Assembly: GCA_020638555.1 (NCBI GenBank)
Contig: JACKII010000002.1
Location: 868,001 to 932,000, forward strand
Reading direction: 5' to 3'
DNA: 64,000 bases
DNA from: Alphaproteobacteria bacterium
GTDB taxonomy: Bacteria; Pseudomonadota; Alphaproteobacteria; Bin95
Shown in pieces: positions 8,511 through 17,552 of this stretch. The notes beneath the pieces are model-generated. The model did not search any database. It was not told the origin of the DNA and was given only the letters and a program-made list of their open reading frames with translations. Every line of letters starts with the position of its first letter. Positions within the stretch are counted from its first letter, which is position 1. Position numbers and translations under genes: made by a program.

Positions 8511-9389
8511 ATGCCCCGTTTCGACCGGACCGTTGAGGATGTCGGCAATATCGTGCTGCTGGAGCACGTCAACACCCGCGTGGCGGACCAGCAACTGGCC
8601 GTGACCTTCTACCTGATGGGGCTGGGCCTGACCCGCGATCCGTATCTGATGGCCGGCACCAACAACATGTGGATCAATGTCGGCAAGAGCCAGTTCCACC
8701 TGCCGACCCACGCGGACTCGCAGGTGCTGACCGGCCACACCGGCCTGGTGATCCCACATCGCGGCGCCCTGCTGGAGCGGCTGGCGGCGGTGAAGGATGC
8801 GCTGGCCGGCACCCGCTTCGCCTATGCCGAGCACAACGACTATGTCGAGGTGACCTGCCCCTGGGGCAACCGCATCCGCTGCTACGAGCCGGGCGAGCGC
8901 TTCGGCGCCATGCGTCTCGGCATGCCCTATGTGGAGATCGATGCGCCCAAGGGCACGGCCGACGGCATCGCCCGCTTCTACAACCAGATCATGAACACCC
9001 AGGCCGACGTGGTGCAGGAGGACGGGGCCGCCGTCGCCCGCGTCTCCGCCGGCGACGGGCAACTCTTGCTGTTCCGCGAGACCGACGCGGCGCTGCCGGA
9101 CTATGACGGCCACCACATTGCGGTCTACATCGCCGACTTCTCCGGGCCGTACAAAAAGCTGCTGGAGCACGGCATGGTCTCGGAGGAAAGCGACCAGCAC
9201 CAGTATCGGTTCCTGGACGTTTTCGACCCCGCCGACGGCAAGGTTCTGGTGCGGATCGAGCACGAGGTGCGCAGCATGCGCCACCCGATGTACGCCCGGC
9301 CGATGATCAACCGCGACCCGCGCATGACCAACCGCAACTATGTCCCGGGCTACGAGGACAATGCGTTCGCCATGGCGCCGAGCCTCTGA
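8511..9389 (+). CDS. Two-domain VOC superfamily protein (extradiol dioxygenase-like)
   Basis: 292 residues with two vicinal-oxygen-chelate modules (about 10-140 and 150-275), the size of type I extradiol dioxygenases. Candidate metal ligands are the His in LLEHVNTRV near residue 19, a His in DGHHIAVYI, and Glu in VRIEHEV, at roughly the spacing expected of a 2-His-1-Glu triad. GGAG precedes the ATG. Position after a class D monooxygenase and before a hydrolase supports a ring-cleavage role. Glyoxalase-like members with other activities cannot be excluded. Confidence 0.72.
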   Translation: MPRFDRTVEDVGNIVLLEHVNTRVADQQLAVTFYLMGLGLTRDPYLMAGTNNMWINVGKSQFHLPTHADSQVLTGHTGLVIPHRGALLERLAAVKDALAGTRFAYAEHNDYVEVTCPWGNRIRCYEPGERFGAMRLGMPYVEIDAPKGTADGIARFYNQIMNTQADVVQEDGAAVARVSAGDGQLLLFRETDAALPDYDGHHIAVYIADFSGPYKKLLEHGMVSEESDQHQYRFLDVFDPADGKVLVRIEHEVRSMRHPMYARPMINRDPRMTNRNYVPGYEDNAFAMAPSL

Positions 9390-9412
9390 CGGTCCGGACC
9401 GCCTTTCCCTTT

Positions 9413-9460
9413 CTCTGCGTCATTGCGAGGCGGCTCTGCCGCCGCGGCAATGACGCAGAG
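9413..9460. repeat. 14-bp perfect inverted repeat related to dispersed repeat family C
   Basis: Arms 9413-9426 and 9447-9460 are perfect complements, with a GC-rich centre. The sequence CGTCATTGCGAGG resembles the ends of the family C repeats at 25.1-25.3 kb. It separates the VOC gene from the hydrolase gene and could form a transcript hairpin between them. Confidence 0.7.
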
Positions 9461-9526
9461 AAGTGGGGGCGCCGGGTGCGTCGCGCACCGCAAACCGAAT
9501 TTGAACAACTCACCTGAGGAAACGCC

Positions 9527-10216
9527 ATGACCACGTTCGTGCTGCTGCACGGTGCCTATCAGGGACCGTGGATCTGGAAAATGGTGGCCGAGCGCCTGCG
9601 CGGGGCCGGGCATACGGTTTACATTCCCTGCCTTGACGGCTGTGCCGAGCGGGCGGCGGCGGTGCGCCCCGGCATCACCACCGAAACCCAGGCCGAGGAG
9701 GTGGTGGAGATGCTGCGCCTCGAAGACCTGTCGGAGGTGGTGCTGGCGGGCACGTCATCGGGCGGCATGGTCATGGCCCGCGTTGCCGAGCGGGCGCGGG
9801 ACCGGGTGGCGCGGCTGGTGTTCGCCGACGCGCTGTCGCTGCTCGACGGCGAGAAAATCCGCGACATCGTCACCATGCCGGCCACGGTCGAGGGCCGGGT
9901 TGCCATCGGCCCGGACCGCAACGATCTGCTGAACCGCAGCTTCAAGGACATGGAGCGCGGGCTGGCCGAATGGGCCGCCGACCGCATGACCCTGCACCCG
10001 CGCGCCTGCTTCTATGAGCCGGTGAAGCTGGAGCGCTTCTGGGATCAGACCTGGGATGCGAGCGTGATTTATTGCCCGCAGGCCCAGAATCCGGGCCGTG
10101 CCCACCAGGAGCGCTGTGCCGGCAAGCTGAACGCGCGCTGGCACGAGATCGACACCGGCCACTACCCGATGCTGACCACCCCGGACGACCTCGCCCGCCT
10201 CATCGCCGAGGGCTGA
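9527..10216 (+). CDS. Alpha/beta hydrolase (EstC/hydroxynitrile-lyase-like branch)
   Basis: 229 residues. The N-terminal FVLLHGAYQGPWIW holds the oxyanion-hole segment. The nucleophile elbow is GTSSGG near residue 82, and a late His lies in DTGHYPM. The short form and the start resemble the EstC/salicylate-esterase/hydroxynitrile-lyase group. Ribosome site GAGGAAA precedes the ATG. As third gene after a hydroxylase and a VOC protein it could hydrolyse a ring-cleavage product, but classical meta-cleavage hydrolases belong to a different branch, so esterase activity is an equal possibility. Confidence 0.82.
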   Translation: MTTFVLLHGAYQGPWIWKMVAERLRGAGHTVYIPCLDGCAERAAAVRPGITTETQAEEVVEMLRLEDLSEVVLAGTSSGGMVMARVAERARDRVARLVFADALSLLDGEKIRDIVTMPATVEGRVAIGPDRNDLLNRSFKDMERGLAEWAADRMTLHPRACFYEPVKLERFWDQTWDASVIYCPQAQNPGRAHQERCAGKLNARWHEIDTGHYPMLTTPDDLARLIAEG

Positions 10217-10240
10217 CGGCCGTCCGAGGGATCGCGCCAA

Positions 10241-10702
10241 AGCCTCGGCGTACCCCGGAGGCCGCGGAGTGGGCATCCGGGGCCGGCGTCCTCCATCGAA
10301 CGCCGCTGTTGCCGGTGTTCGCCCGCTGCCGGCCGGTCCCGGATCGGCGCTCCGCACCGTCCGGGAAACAGGGGCGCGGTGTGGGCCTGCTTAACGACCG
10401 GCACAAAGCCTCGGTGTGCCCCGGAGGCCGCGGAGCGGGCATCCGGGGCCGGCGTCCTCCATCGAACGCCGCTGTTGCCGGTGTTCGCCTGCCGCCGGCC
10501 GGTCCCGGATCGGCGCTCCGCACCGTCCGGGAAACAGGGGTGCGGTGCGGGCCTGCTCAAAGGGCGGCACGAAGCCCCGGTGTACCCCGGAGGCCGCGGA
10601 GCGGGCATCCGGGGCCGGCGCCCTCCATCGAACACCGCTGTCGCCGGTGTTCGCCCGCTGCCGGCCGGTCCCGGATCGACGCTCCGCACCGTCCGGGATA
10701 CG
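10241..10702. repeat. Family A dispersed repeat, three tandem copies of 166 bp
   Basis: Copies begin at 10241, 10407 and 10573 with an exact 166-bp period; the third stops near 10702. Each contains three palindromic modules: a CCCGGA/TCCGGG pair, a core around CACCG/CGGTGTTCG, and TCCCGGAT/GTCCGGGA. The 10217-10709 gap holds no gene; apparent frames are repeat translations. It lies between convergent genes. Confidence 0.9.
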
Positions 10703-10709
10703 GCTCGCG

Positions 10710-12359
10710 TTACGCCTTGCCCTCGATCATTACCTGGATCAGCGACGGGCCGTCCTTGGCGAAGGCGCGTTTCAGCGCTGCCCGGAAGTCGTCCGGCTCG
10801 GTCACCTGCTCGGCGTGCACGCCCATGCCGTGGGCCAGGTCGACAAAGCCCAGGTCCGGGCCTTCCAGGTCCATATGGGTGTAGCCGCGGTTGCTCTCGA
10901 CGCTGAAGCGGCCGCGATAGTTGTCGATATTGTGCTTCAGGATGCGGTATTCGCGGTTCGAGAGGATCACGAACACGATGTTCAGGTTGTGGTGCGCCGC
11001 GCTCCACAGCGCCTGGATCGAATACATGGCCGAGCCGTCGCCCGAGACGCAGACCACCTGCGCCTCCGGTTTGGCGACCGCGACCCCCAGCGCGCCGGCC
11101 AGGCCCTGGCCGATGCCGCCGCCGCGGCCGGAATAATAGTGGCCGGTGCCGGCGATCTCGACCGAGCGGTTGAAATCCGGCCCGGCTGTGATCGCCTCTT
11201 CCACGAACACCGCACCCGCCGGGGCGGCGGCGCCGAGGGTTTCCATCGCCACCGACATCGCCATCGGCCGGCGCAATGCGGCGCGCTCGGCGCGGGCGGC
11301 CTGGCTGGCGCGTTCCTGCTCCCGCGCGGCCGCCAGCGCCTGGCAGCGCGCCCTGGCGGCAGCGGCGTCCGGCGCAACCTTCGCCACCAACTCGCCGAGC
11401 GCCGGCTTCATCCCGCCGACCGCGCCCAGCGCGACGCTGTTGTTGCGCGCGAGCTGCGCGGCCGATTCCTCGATCTGTAGCACGGTCAGGCCCGGCGGAT
11501 AGGGCGAGGCGTCGTCGTACCAGACCTCTTCGAAGAACGGCCCGCCCAGCAACAGCAGGCAGTCGTATTCGGCCAACGCCTTGGCGATGTTGCCGGCTTC
11601 GAGCGGCAGCGTGCCGCGCAGCAGCGGGTGGCGGTTCGGCAGCGGCGACTGCGCCCGGATGCCTTCCAGCCAGACCGTGGCGCCGAGTTTTTCCGCCAGG
11701 GCAGCCAGTTCGGCCGAGGCACCGGCGCGGGCGACGTCATCGCCGGCGACGATGGCGGGGTTGCGGGCGGCGCTGAGTTTCGCCGCCATCTGTGCCAGCG
11801 CGTCCGCATCCGGGCGCGGCGCGCGGTGCAGGGCGCCGGCGGTGAAGGCGGCGTTGGCGGTTTCCTGCTCCATCACGTTGATGGGCAGGGCGACGAAGAC
11901 CGGGCCGTAGGGCGGGTCGTTCGCGATCTTGAACGCCCGGCGCATGATGTCGGCCATGTCGTCGGCGTGGGGAACCTGCACGCTCCACTTGGTAACCGGC
12001 GCGGCCATGGCGGCCAGGTCGTGGCTCAGCACCGGCTGGCGCAGCAGCATGCGCGTGTCCTGCTGGCCGGCGGTGACGATCAGTGGCGCGTTCGCCCGGA
12101 GGGCGTTGAACACCATGCCGATGCCGTTGCCGAGGCCCGGCGCCACATGCAGGTTGGCGATGCCGGTGGTGCCGGTCGCCTGGGCGTAATAGGCCGCGGC
12201 GCCCACGGCGACGCCCTCGTGCAGGGCGACGATGTAGTCCAGTTCCGGATGGTCGGCCAGATGGTCGAGTAGGGGGCTTTCGGTCGTGCCGGGATTGCCG
12301 AAAATCCGGCTGACCCCGTGGGCTTTCAGGCTGCCAAAGAATACGTCGCGTCCGCGCAT
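10710..12359 (-). CDS. Thiamine diphosphate-dependent decarboxylase/synthase (benzoylformate decarboxylase-like)
   Basis: 549 residues from the ATG at 12357-12359. Three-domain ThDP enzyme: pyrimidine-binding N-terminus with the activating Glu in LHEGVAVGAA, central domain, and C-terminal diphosphate domain with the motif starting GDGSAMYS and ending in Asn. Length and NPGTTE near the start match benzoylformate decarboxylases and acetolactate synthase-like proteins. No small regulatory subunit is nearby, so acetolactate synthesis is less likely than decarboxylation of a 2-oxo acid. It is divergent from an LLM monooxygenase with 124 bp between. Substrate unknown. Confidence 0.83.
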   Translation of the reverse strand: MRGRDVFFGSLKAHGVSRIFGNPGTTESPLLDHLADHPELDYIVALHEGVAVGAAAYYAQATGTTGIANLHVAPGLGNGIGMVFNALRANAPLIVTAGQQDTRMLLRQPVLSHDLAAMAAPVTKWSVQVPHADDMADIMRRAFKIANDPPYGPVFVALPINVMEQETANAAFTAGALHRAPRPDADALAQMAAKLSAARNPAIVAGDDVARAGASAELAALAEKLGATVWLEGIRAQSPLPNRHPLLRGTLPLEAGNIAKALAEYDCLLLLGGPFFEEVWYDDASPYPPGLTVLQIEESAAQLARNNSVALGAVGGMKPALGELVAKVAPDAAAARARCQALAAAREQERASQAARAERAALRRPMAMSVAMETLGAAAPAGAVFVEEAITAGPDFNRSVEIAGTGHYYSGRGGGIGQGLAGALGVAVAKPEAQVVCVSGDGSAMYSIQALWSAAHHNLNIVFVILSNREYRILKHNIDNYRGRFSVESNRGYTHMDLEGPDLGFVDLAHGMGVHAEQVTEPDDFRAALKRAFAKDGPSLIQVMIEGKA

Positions 12360-12426
12360 CGGGCGTCTCCACTGTCGGGATCGGGATTGTTGTTGGCGCA
12401 TATCATAGCCGCGTCGCCGCCGCTGC

Positions 12427-12468
12427 CTAGGGCGTGCTAGGGTTGGCGACCGCTAGACAAACCGCTAG
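12427..12468. promoter_or_regulatory. Cluster of four CTAG sites in a divergent promoter region
   Basis: CTAG occurs at 12427, 12437, 12453 and 12465; two lie in identical CCGCTAG words 12 bp apart. CTAG is rare in most bacterial genomes. The cluster sits in the 124-bp gap between the divergent ThDP enzyme and LLM genes, just before the AAGGAG ribosome site. It may be an operator array; no regulator is identified. Confidence 0.35.
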
Positions 12469-12483
12469 TCAAGGAGACCCCCC

Positions 12484-13581
12484 ATGCCCGCGCGCATTGT
12501 CGGCATGCTCGGCGTGACGCCGCCGCAAAGCTCATCCACCCTGCTGGTGATCGAGGGCGACGTGTCGCCCGCCTATATCGTCGAGCACGCCCGCGCCCAC
12601 GAGGCCGCCGGCTACGACCTGGCGCTGGTGGGCTATACCTCGTCGTCGGCGGAAGGGTTCCTGGTGGCGATGCACGCGGCGGCGCACACCGAACGGCTCG
12701 GCTATTTCATCGCCCACCGGCCCGGCTTCGTCGCGCCGACGCTGTTCGCGCGCAAGGTGGCGACCTTCGACCACCTGACCGGCGGCCGCGTCGCCCTGCA
12801 CATCATCACCGGCAAGACCGATGCGGAGCAGGAGGGCGACGGCGACTTCACGCCCAAGGCCGAGCGCTATCGCCGGGCAGAGGAGTATCTGCATCTGGTC
12901 AAAAAGACCTGGGCGGCGACCGAGCCGTTCGACTTCGAGGGGGCGTTCTACCGCGTGCGCGGCGCCCATTCCGACGTGCGCCCGGTGCAGCAGCCGCACC
13001 CGCAAATCATGTTCGGCGGCGCCTCCGAAGGCGCGCTGGACATGGGGGCGGCCGAGTGCGACGTCTTTGGCATCTACGCCGAGCCCCGGGCCACCACCGC
13101 CGAGCGCATCGCGGAGTTCCGCGCCCGCGCCGCCGGCTTCGGCCGCAGCGTCGGGTTCAACATGTCGGTCCGCCCGATCATCGCCCCGACCGAGGGCGAA
13201 GCCTGGGACAAGGCGCACCGCATCCTTGAGGGCATGACGGGCCACAAACTCGGCTGGTCGCGGCAGGAAAGCGAGGGCGTACGGGCGCCGGTCGACAATG
13301 CGGGCAAGCGCCAGTTCGCCTTTGCGCTGGAAAAGGAGGTGCATGACGAGCGGTTGTGGATGGGCATCACCAAGGCCACCGGCGCGCTCGGCAACACCTC
13401 CTGCCTGGTGGGCACGCCGGAACAGGTGGCCGACGCCGTTCTCGGCTATTACCGGCTGGGCGTGGAGTCCTTCCTGATGCGCGGCTTCGACCCGCTGAAC
13501 GATGTCGCGGACTATGGGCGGGAGCTGATCCCGCGCATCAAGGCCGGCGCCCTGGAAATCGACCGGCAGGCCGCCGCCTGA
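12484..13581 (+). CDS. LLM flavin-dependent monooxygenase, alkanesulfonate monooxygenase (SsuD)-like
   Basis: 365 residues with a bacterial luciferase-like TIM barrel. ARKVATFDHLTGGRVALHII and IMFGGASEGAL match the SsuD subgroup, which uses FMNH2 to desulfonate alkanesulfonates. AAGGAG lies just before the ATG. A flavin reductase gene sits 29 bp beyond its end on the other strand, and another LLM gene follows, so FMNH2 supply is likely local. No sulfonate ABC transporter is nearby, which leaves the substrate open. Confidence 0.85.
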   Translation: MPARIVGMLGVTPPQSSSTLLVIEGDVSPAYIVEHARAHEAAGYDLALVGYTSSSAEGFLVAMHAAAHTERLGYFIAHRPGFVAPTLFARKVATFDHLTGGRVALHIITGKTDAEQEGDGDFTPKAERYRRAEEYLHLVKKTWAATEPFDFEGAFYRVRGAHSDVRPVQQPHPQIMFGGASEGALDMGAAECDVFGIYAEPRATTAERIAEFRARAAGFGRSVGFNMSVRPIIAPTEGEAWDKAHRILEGMTGHKLGWSRQESEGVRAPVDNAGKRQFAFALEKEVHDERLWMGITKATGALGNTSCLVGTPEQVADAVLGYYRLGVESFLMRGFDPLNDVADYGRELIPRIKAGALEIDRQAAA

Positions 13582-13610
13582 CGCGCGGCGGCCCGGCCGG
13601 CGGGGGCGTC

Positions 13611-14111
13611 TCAGCCGCCGTAGAAGACGTTGTCGCCCAGGTCGCGCATGTGCAGGGTGGCGTCGTCGGCCCGGCCCTCGGGCGCCTGCGGCAGGTGGGC
13701 GTGGATCACCTCGGCGATGACGATGTGGTGGTCGCCGCGGCTGACGATCTCCTCCACCCGGCATTCGACGCAGGCGGGGGCGCTTTCCAGCACCGGGTGG
13801 CCGCTGTGGCCGGCGCGGATTTTCTCCTTGCCCAGCATGTCGCCGTCGCGCTCGACGGTCTTGAAGAAGCCGAAGGCGGTGCCCTGCTGGCCCTTGCCCA
13901 GAATGTTGAGCGCGAACGAGCCGGCGGCTTCCACCGCCGCGCGGGCCCCGGAATCCGCCTTGACCGCCACCGCCACCAGCGGCGGGTCGAACGAGGTCTG
14001 GGTCACCCAGTTGACCGTCGCCGCCGCGGTCTGGCCGTCGGCCTCCGCGGTCAGGACGTAGATGCCGTAGGGGATCATGCGCAGGGCGGTTTTCTTGTGA
14101 TTCGGGTCCAT
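13611..14111 (-). CDS. Flavin reductase-like (FMN-binding split-barrel) protein
   Basis: 166 residues from the ATG at 14109-14111, with GAGGAAA upstream. The N-terminal part MIPYGIYVLTAEADG and TQTSFDPPLVAVAV is the conserved flavin-reductase core. The C-terminal part contains paired cysteines (ACVEC) and a histidine-rich stretch (GDHHIVIAEVIHAH) typical of the family. It likely reduces FMN or FAD with NAD(P)H for the two LLM monooxygenases on either side, and possibly for the class D monooxygenase at 7296. Longer upstream frames are discounted because homology and ribosome site begin here. Confidence 0.85.
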   Translation of the reverse strand: MDPNHKKTALRMIPYGIYVLTAEADGQTAAATVNWVTQTSFDPPLVAVAVKADSGARAAVEAAGSFALNILGKGQQGTAFGFFKTVERDGDMLGKEKIRAGHSGHPVLESAPACVECRVEEIVSRGDHHIVIAEVIHAHLPQAPEGRADDATLHMRDLGDNVFYGG

Positions 14112-14301
14112 GGGGTGTTTCCTCAGAAAGGGGCCGTTCGGCTCTTGGTGGGCGGCAGGGCCGCTTGCCGGAGTATCCTGCCGCGACGGCGGGCTGGCAA
14201 GGGCGCAGGGCAAAGGTGTTGGACCGGGCCGCAGCGTCGACGGGCGCACGCGCATCGGCTAGGCTCGCAGCCGCTATCGGCCCGCCACGAGACAAGACGC
14301 C

Positions 14302-15636
14302 ATGTCCACCGTCAAACGCCAGATGAAGCTGGGCGCGTTCATGCGCCCGGTCTCGATCCATACCGCCGCCTGGCGCTATCCGGGCGGCACGCCGGACGCG
14401 AATTTCAACCTGGATGCGCTGATCCGCTATGCGCAGAAGCTGGAGCAAGGGCGGTTCGACGCCTTCTTCATGGCGGATCATCTGGCCGTGCTGAACATGC
14501 CGATGGAGGCGCTGAAGCGCTCGGCCACCGTCACCAGCTTCGACCCGCTGACCCTGCTGCCGGCGCTGGCGCAGCACACAAGGCATCTGGGGCTGATCGC
14601 CACCGCATCGACCACGTTCGAGCCGGCCTATATGATCGCCCGGCGCTTCGCCTCCCTGGATCACATCTCGAACGGGCGGGCCGGCTGGAACATCGTCACC
14701 ACCTCCAACCCCGACGCCGCCCAAAATTTCGGCCACGACGAGCAGATGGCGCATGACGAGCGCTATGCCCGGGCCCGGGAATTCTATGATGTGGTGACGG
14801 GGCTCTGGGACAGCTGGGCCGATGACGCCTTCGTCCGCGACGTCCAAAGCGGCCTGTTCTTCGATCCCGAGAAGCTGCACGTGCTGGACCACAAGGGACA
14901 ATATCTGAGCGTGCGCGGGCCGCTGAATATCGCCCGGCCGGTGCAGGGCTGGCCGCTGATCGTGCAGGCCGGTGCCTCCGAGGCGGGCAAGCAACTCGCC
15001 GCGGAAACGGCGGAGATGGTGTTTTGTTCCTACCGCACCCTGGCCGACGGGCAGGAATTCTACCGGGACGTGAAGGGGCGGATGCCGGCGGCGGGCCGCA
15101 ACCCGGAACACATGAAAATCCTGCCGGGCGCCCTGGTCGTCGTCGGCGCCTCCGAGGCCGAGGCGCGGGAGAAGCGGGCGCTGCTCGACAGCCTGGTGCA
15201 CTACGACAGCGGCATCGCTTCGCTATCGATCGCGCTCGGCTGCGATGCCAGCGGCTTCGACCCGGACGGTCCGCTGCCGGAGAACCTGCCGCCGACCGAG
15301 GCGAGCCTGAGCGGCCGCGAGCGGGTGCTCCGGGTCGCGAAGGAGGAGGGGTTGACCGTGCGGCAACTGGCCGGGCGCTGGGGCGGCTATGCCGGCCTCA
15401 GCTTTGTCGGCACGCCGGCCCAGATCGCCGACGAAATGGAACACTGGCTGATGGCGGGCGGCAGCGACGGCTTCAACATCATGTTCCCCTATCTGCCGGC
15501 GGGCCTAGACGATTTCGTCGACCTTGTGGTGCCGGAACTGCAGCGCCGCGGCATCTTCCGCACCGAGTATGAGGGCCGCACCCTGCGCGAGAATCTGGGC
15601 GTGCCGCGGCCGGCGAACCGGTTTTTTCCGGGATAG
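14302..15636 (+). CDS. LLM flavin-dependent monooxygenase, NtaA/SnaA/DszA family
   Basis: 444 residues, the length of nitrilotriacetate monooxygenase component A relatives. Features: KLGAFMRPVSIHTAAWRYPG at the start, FFMADHLAVL, RRFASLDHISNGRAGWNIVT, and a C-terminal GGSDGFNIMFPYLP. The family acts on aminopolycarboxylates, dibenzothiophene sulfones, pristinamycin and related compounds with FMNH2 from a separate reductase; the adjacent divergent flavin reductase fits that role. Substrate unknown. The ribosome site before the ATG is weak. Confidence 0.87.
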   Translation: MSTVKRQMKLGAFMRPVSIHTAAWRYPGGTPDANFNLDALIRYAQKLEQGRFDAFFMADHLAVLNMPMEALKRSATVTSFDPLTLLPALAQHTRHLGLIATASTTFEPAYMIARRFASLDHISNGRAGWNIVTTSNPDAAQNFGHDEQMAHDERYARAREFYDVVTGLWDSWADDAFVRDVQSGLFFDPEKLHVLDHKGQYLSVRGPLNIARPVQGWPLIVQAGASEAGKQLAAETAEMVFCSYRTLADGQEFYRDVKGRMPAAGRNPEHMKILPGALVVVGASEAEAREKRALLDSLVHYDSGIASLSIALGCDASGFDPDGPLPENLPPTEASLSGRERVLRVAKEEGLTVRQLAGRWGGYAGLSFVGTPAQIADEMEHWLMAGGSDGFNIMFPYLPAGLDDFVDLVVPELQRRGIFRTEYEGRTLRENLGVPRPANRFFPG

Positions 15637-15897
15637 GCGGGCCATCCGTCCGCCATGCTCTCCCGGCGGGAGCCGGCCCGCAGGGCGGGCGGACAGCCGG
15701 GACCTCTGGCAGGGGAGCGCTCCGACTTTCGAGAGGTCCCGGATCGCGTCGCTGCCGCGTCCGGGAAAGCCGGGGCGGAATGGGCGCTTGGTTGTTGCCG
15801 TTTGCCCCTACCCGCGGCGGGCGAACCCGGTACAATCGTTGCAAATCTCTCCCACAAGGGCCGCGGCGTGTGCCGGCGGCGCGAGGCGCAGGACGAC

Positions 15898-17502
15898 ATG
15901 CAAACCTATGACTTTATTGTGGTCGGTGCCGGCTCCGCCGGGGCGGCGGTGGCGCATCGGCTGTCCGAGAATCCGAAGCACCAAGTGCTGTTGCTGGAGG
16001 CGGGGCCGGCCGGCCATTTCTGGGCCCGCATCCCGATCGGCTATGCCAAGCTCCTGAAAAATCCCAAGGCCAACTGGCTCTACGAGGGCGAGCCGGAGGA
16101 AAGCACCCATGGCCGCCGGGTGGCGGTGCCGCGGGGCAAGATTCTGGGCGGCTCCAGCTCGATCAACGGCCTCGCCTTCGTGCGCGGCCAGGCGCAGGAT
16201 TTCGACACCTGGGCGCAGATGGGCAACCAGGGCTGGAGCTATCGCGACGTGCTGCCCCTGTTCCGGCGCATGGAGAGCTTTACGCCCAGCGAGGGCGAGG
16301 ATGCCTTCCGCGGCCGCGGCGGGCCGCTCCGCGTCACCAATCCGAAGCCGACCGACCCGTTGCTGGCGACGGTGGTGCAGGCGGCGGAGCAGGTGGGGAT
16401 CCGCTACAACCCGGACTACAACGGCGCGGCCCAGGACGGCATCGCCATGAGCCAGGCGACGATCTATGGCCGCCGCCGCATGAGCACCGCCGCCTGCTAT
16501 CTGGAGCCGATCCGCAAGCGCCCGAACCTGCACATCGAGACCGATGCCCAGGCGGAAAGCCTGATGCTGGAGGGCCAACGCTGCGTCGGCGTGCGCTATT
16601 CGGTGAACGGTGCGAAGCGCGAGGCGCGCTCCGGCCGGGATGTGGTGGTCAGTGGCGGGTCGATCAACTCGCCGCAATTGCTGGAACTCTCCGGCATCGG
16701 CCAGGCGGAGCGGTTGCGGGCGCTCGGCATTGCCGTGCAGCACGATCTGCCGGGCGTCGGCGAAAATCTGCGCGATCACTATGCGCCGCGCACCCGCTGG
16801 CTGATCGGCGCGAAGGGCTATTCCCTGAACGACCGCACCAAAGGGCTGGGGCTGGCCTATCAGGCGCTGCGCTATGTGCTGGGGCAGACCAGCATGATGG
16901 CGGCGGTGGCCGCGCCCATGCGCGCCTTCGTCCGCTCGCGCGAGGGGCTGGAGGCGCCGGACTGCCTGCTGGGCTGGGTGCCGATGCTGTCGGACATTCG
17001 GCCGTCCGGCCCGGTGATCGCAAAGGAGTCGGGCATGACCTGCTACGCCCATCCGATGAGGCCGGAAAGCAAGGGTCATATCCATGTCACCTCGGCCGAT
17101 CCGCGGCACGCGCCGGCGATCAATTTCAACTTCCTGTCGGCGGAGGTGGATGCGGAACTGACCGTGGCGGCGGTCAACATCGCCCGCTCGATCATGCGGG
17201 CGCCGGCCATGGCGAAGCTGCAACTGACCGAGGTCGGGCCGGGTCCGGAGCGCAATTCCCATGACGAGATCATCGACTGGGTGAAGCGAACCGCGGAGAC
17301 CACCTATCACCCGGTCGGCACCTGCAAGATGGGCCAGGATGCGATGGCGGTGGTGGATCACCGCCTGAAAGTGCACGGGATCGAGGGGTTGCGGGTAGCC
17401 GACGCCTCGATCATGCCGACGCTGACCAGCGGCAACACCAATGCGCCCTCGATCATGATCGGCGAGAAAGCCGCCGACCTGGTGCTGGCGGACGCGGCCT
17501 AG
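15898..17502 (+). CDS. GMC-family FAD oxidoreductase (choline/alcohol dehydrogenase-like)
   Basis: 534 residues. The N-terminal Rossmann motif is VVGAGSAGAAVAHRLS with a downstream LLLEAGP. The GMC signature appears as PRGKILGGSSSINGL. The C-terminal catalytic region includes TTYHPVGTCKMG (active-site His) and the closing SGNTNAPSIMIGEKAADL. The start is the ATG at 15898. The preceding 260 bp hold no gene but contain a degenerate family A repeat. Members oxidise choline or other alcohols; no betaine aldehyde dehydrogenase is adjacent, so a choline role is not supported. Confidence 0.88.
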   Translation: MQTYDFIVVGAGSAGAAVAHRLSENPKHQVLLLEAGPAGHFWARIPIGYAKLLKNPKANWLYEGEPEESTHGRRVAVPRGKILGGSSSINGLAFVRGQAQDFDTWAQMGNQGWSYRDVLPLFRRMESFTPSEGEDAFRGRGGPLRVTNPKPTDPLLATVVQAAEQVGIRYNPDYNGAAQDGIAMSQATIYGRRRMSTAACYLEPIRKRPNLHIETDAQAESLMLEGQRCVGVRYSVNGAKREARSGRDVVVSGGSINSPQLLELSGIGQAERLRALGIAVQHDLPGVGENLRDHYAPRTRWLIGAKGYSLNDRTKGLGLAYQALRYVLGQTSMMAAVAAPMRAFVRSREGLEAPDCLLGWVPMLSDIRPSGPVIAKESGMTCYAHPMRPESKGHIHVTSADPRHAPAINFNFLSAEVDAELTVAAVNIARSIMRAPAMAKLQLTEVGPGPERNSHDEIIDWVKRTAETTYHPVGTCKMGQDAMAVVDHRLKVHGIEGLRVADASIMPTLTSGNTNAPSIMIGEKAADLVLADAA

Positions 17503-17552
17503 AGCCGGTTCCGGGACGTCCGTCGGCGCGGTCAGGCGCCGCTCCCACGGGC

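Noticed and set aside
10241..10702. Tandem repeats as a CRISPR array
   Set aside because: The units are 166 bp, contiguous and without unique spacers, and there are no cas genes.
10162..11007. Arg/Pro-rich open frames in the 10.2-11.0 kb repeat region and similar ones near 20.4, 41.2, 52.6 and 59.4 kb
   Set aside because: They are translations of family A repeats, with the same peptide words recurring in several frames.
12532..15201. 889-codon minus-strand open frame
   Set aside because: It crosses the LLM genes and the flavin reductase in the wrong frame; composition is Arg/Gly/Ala-rich without any motif.
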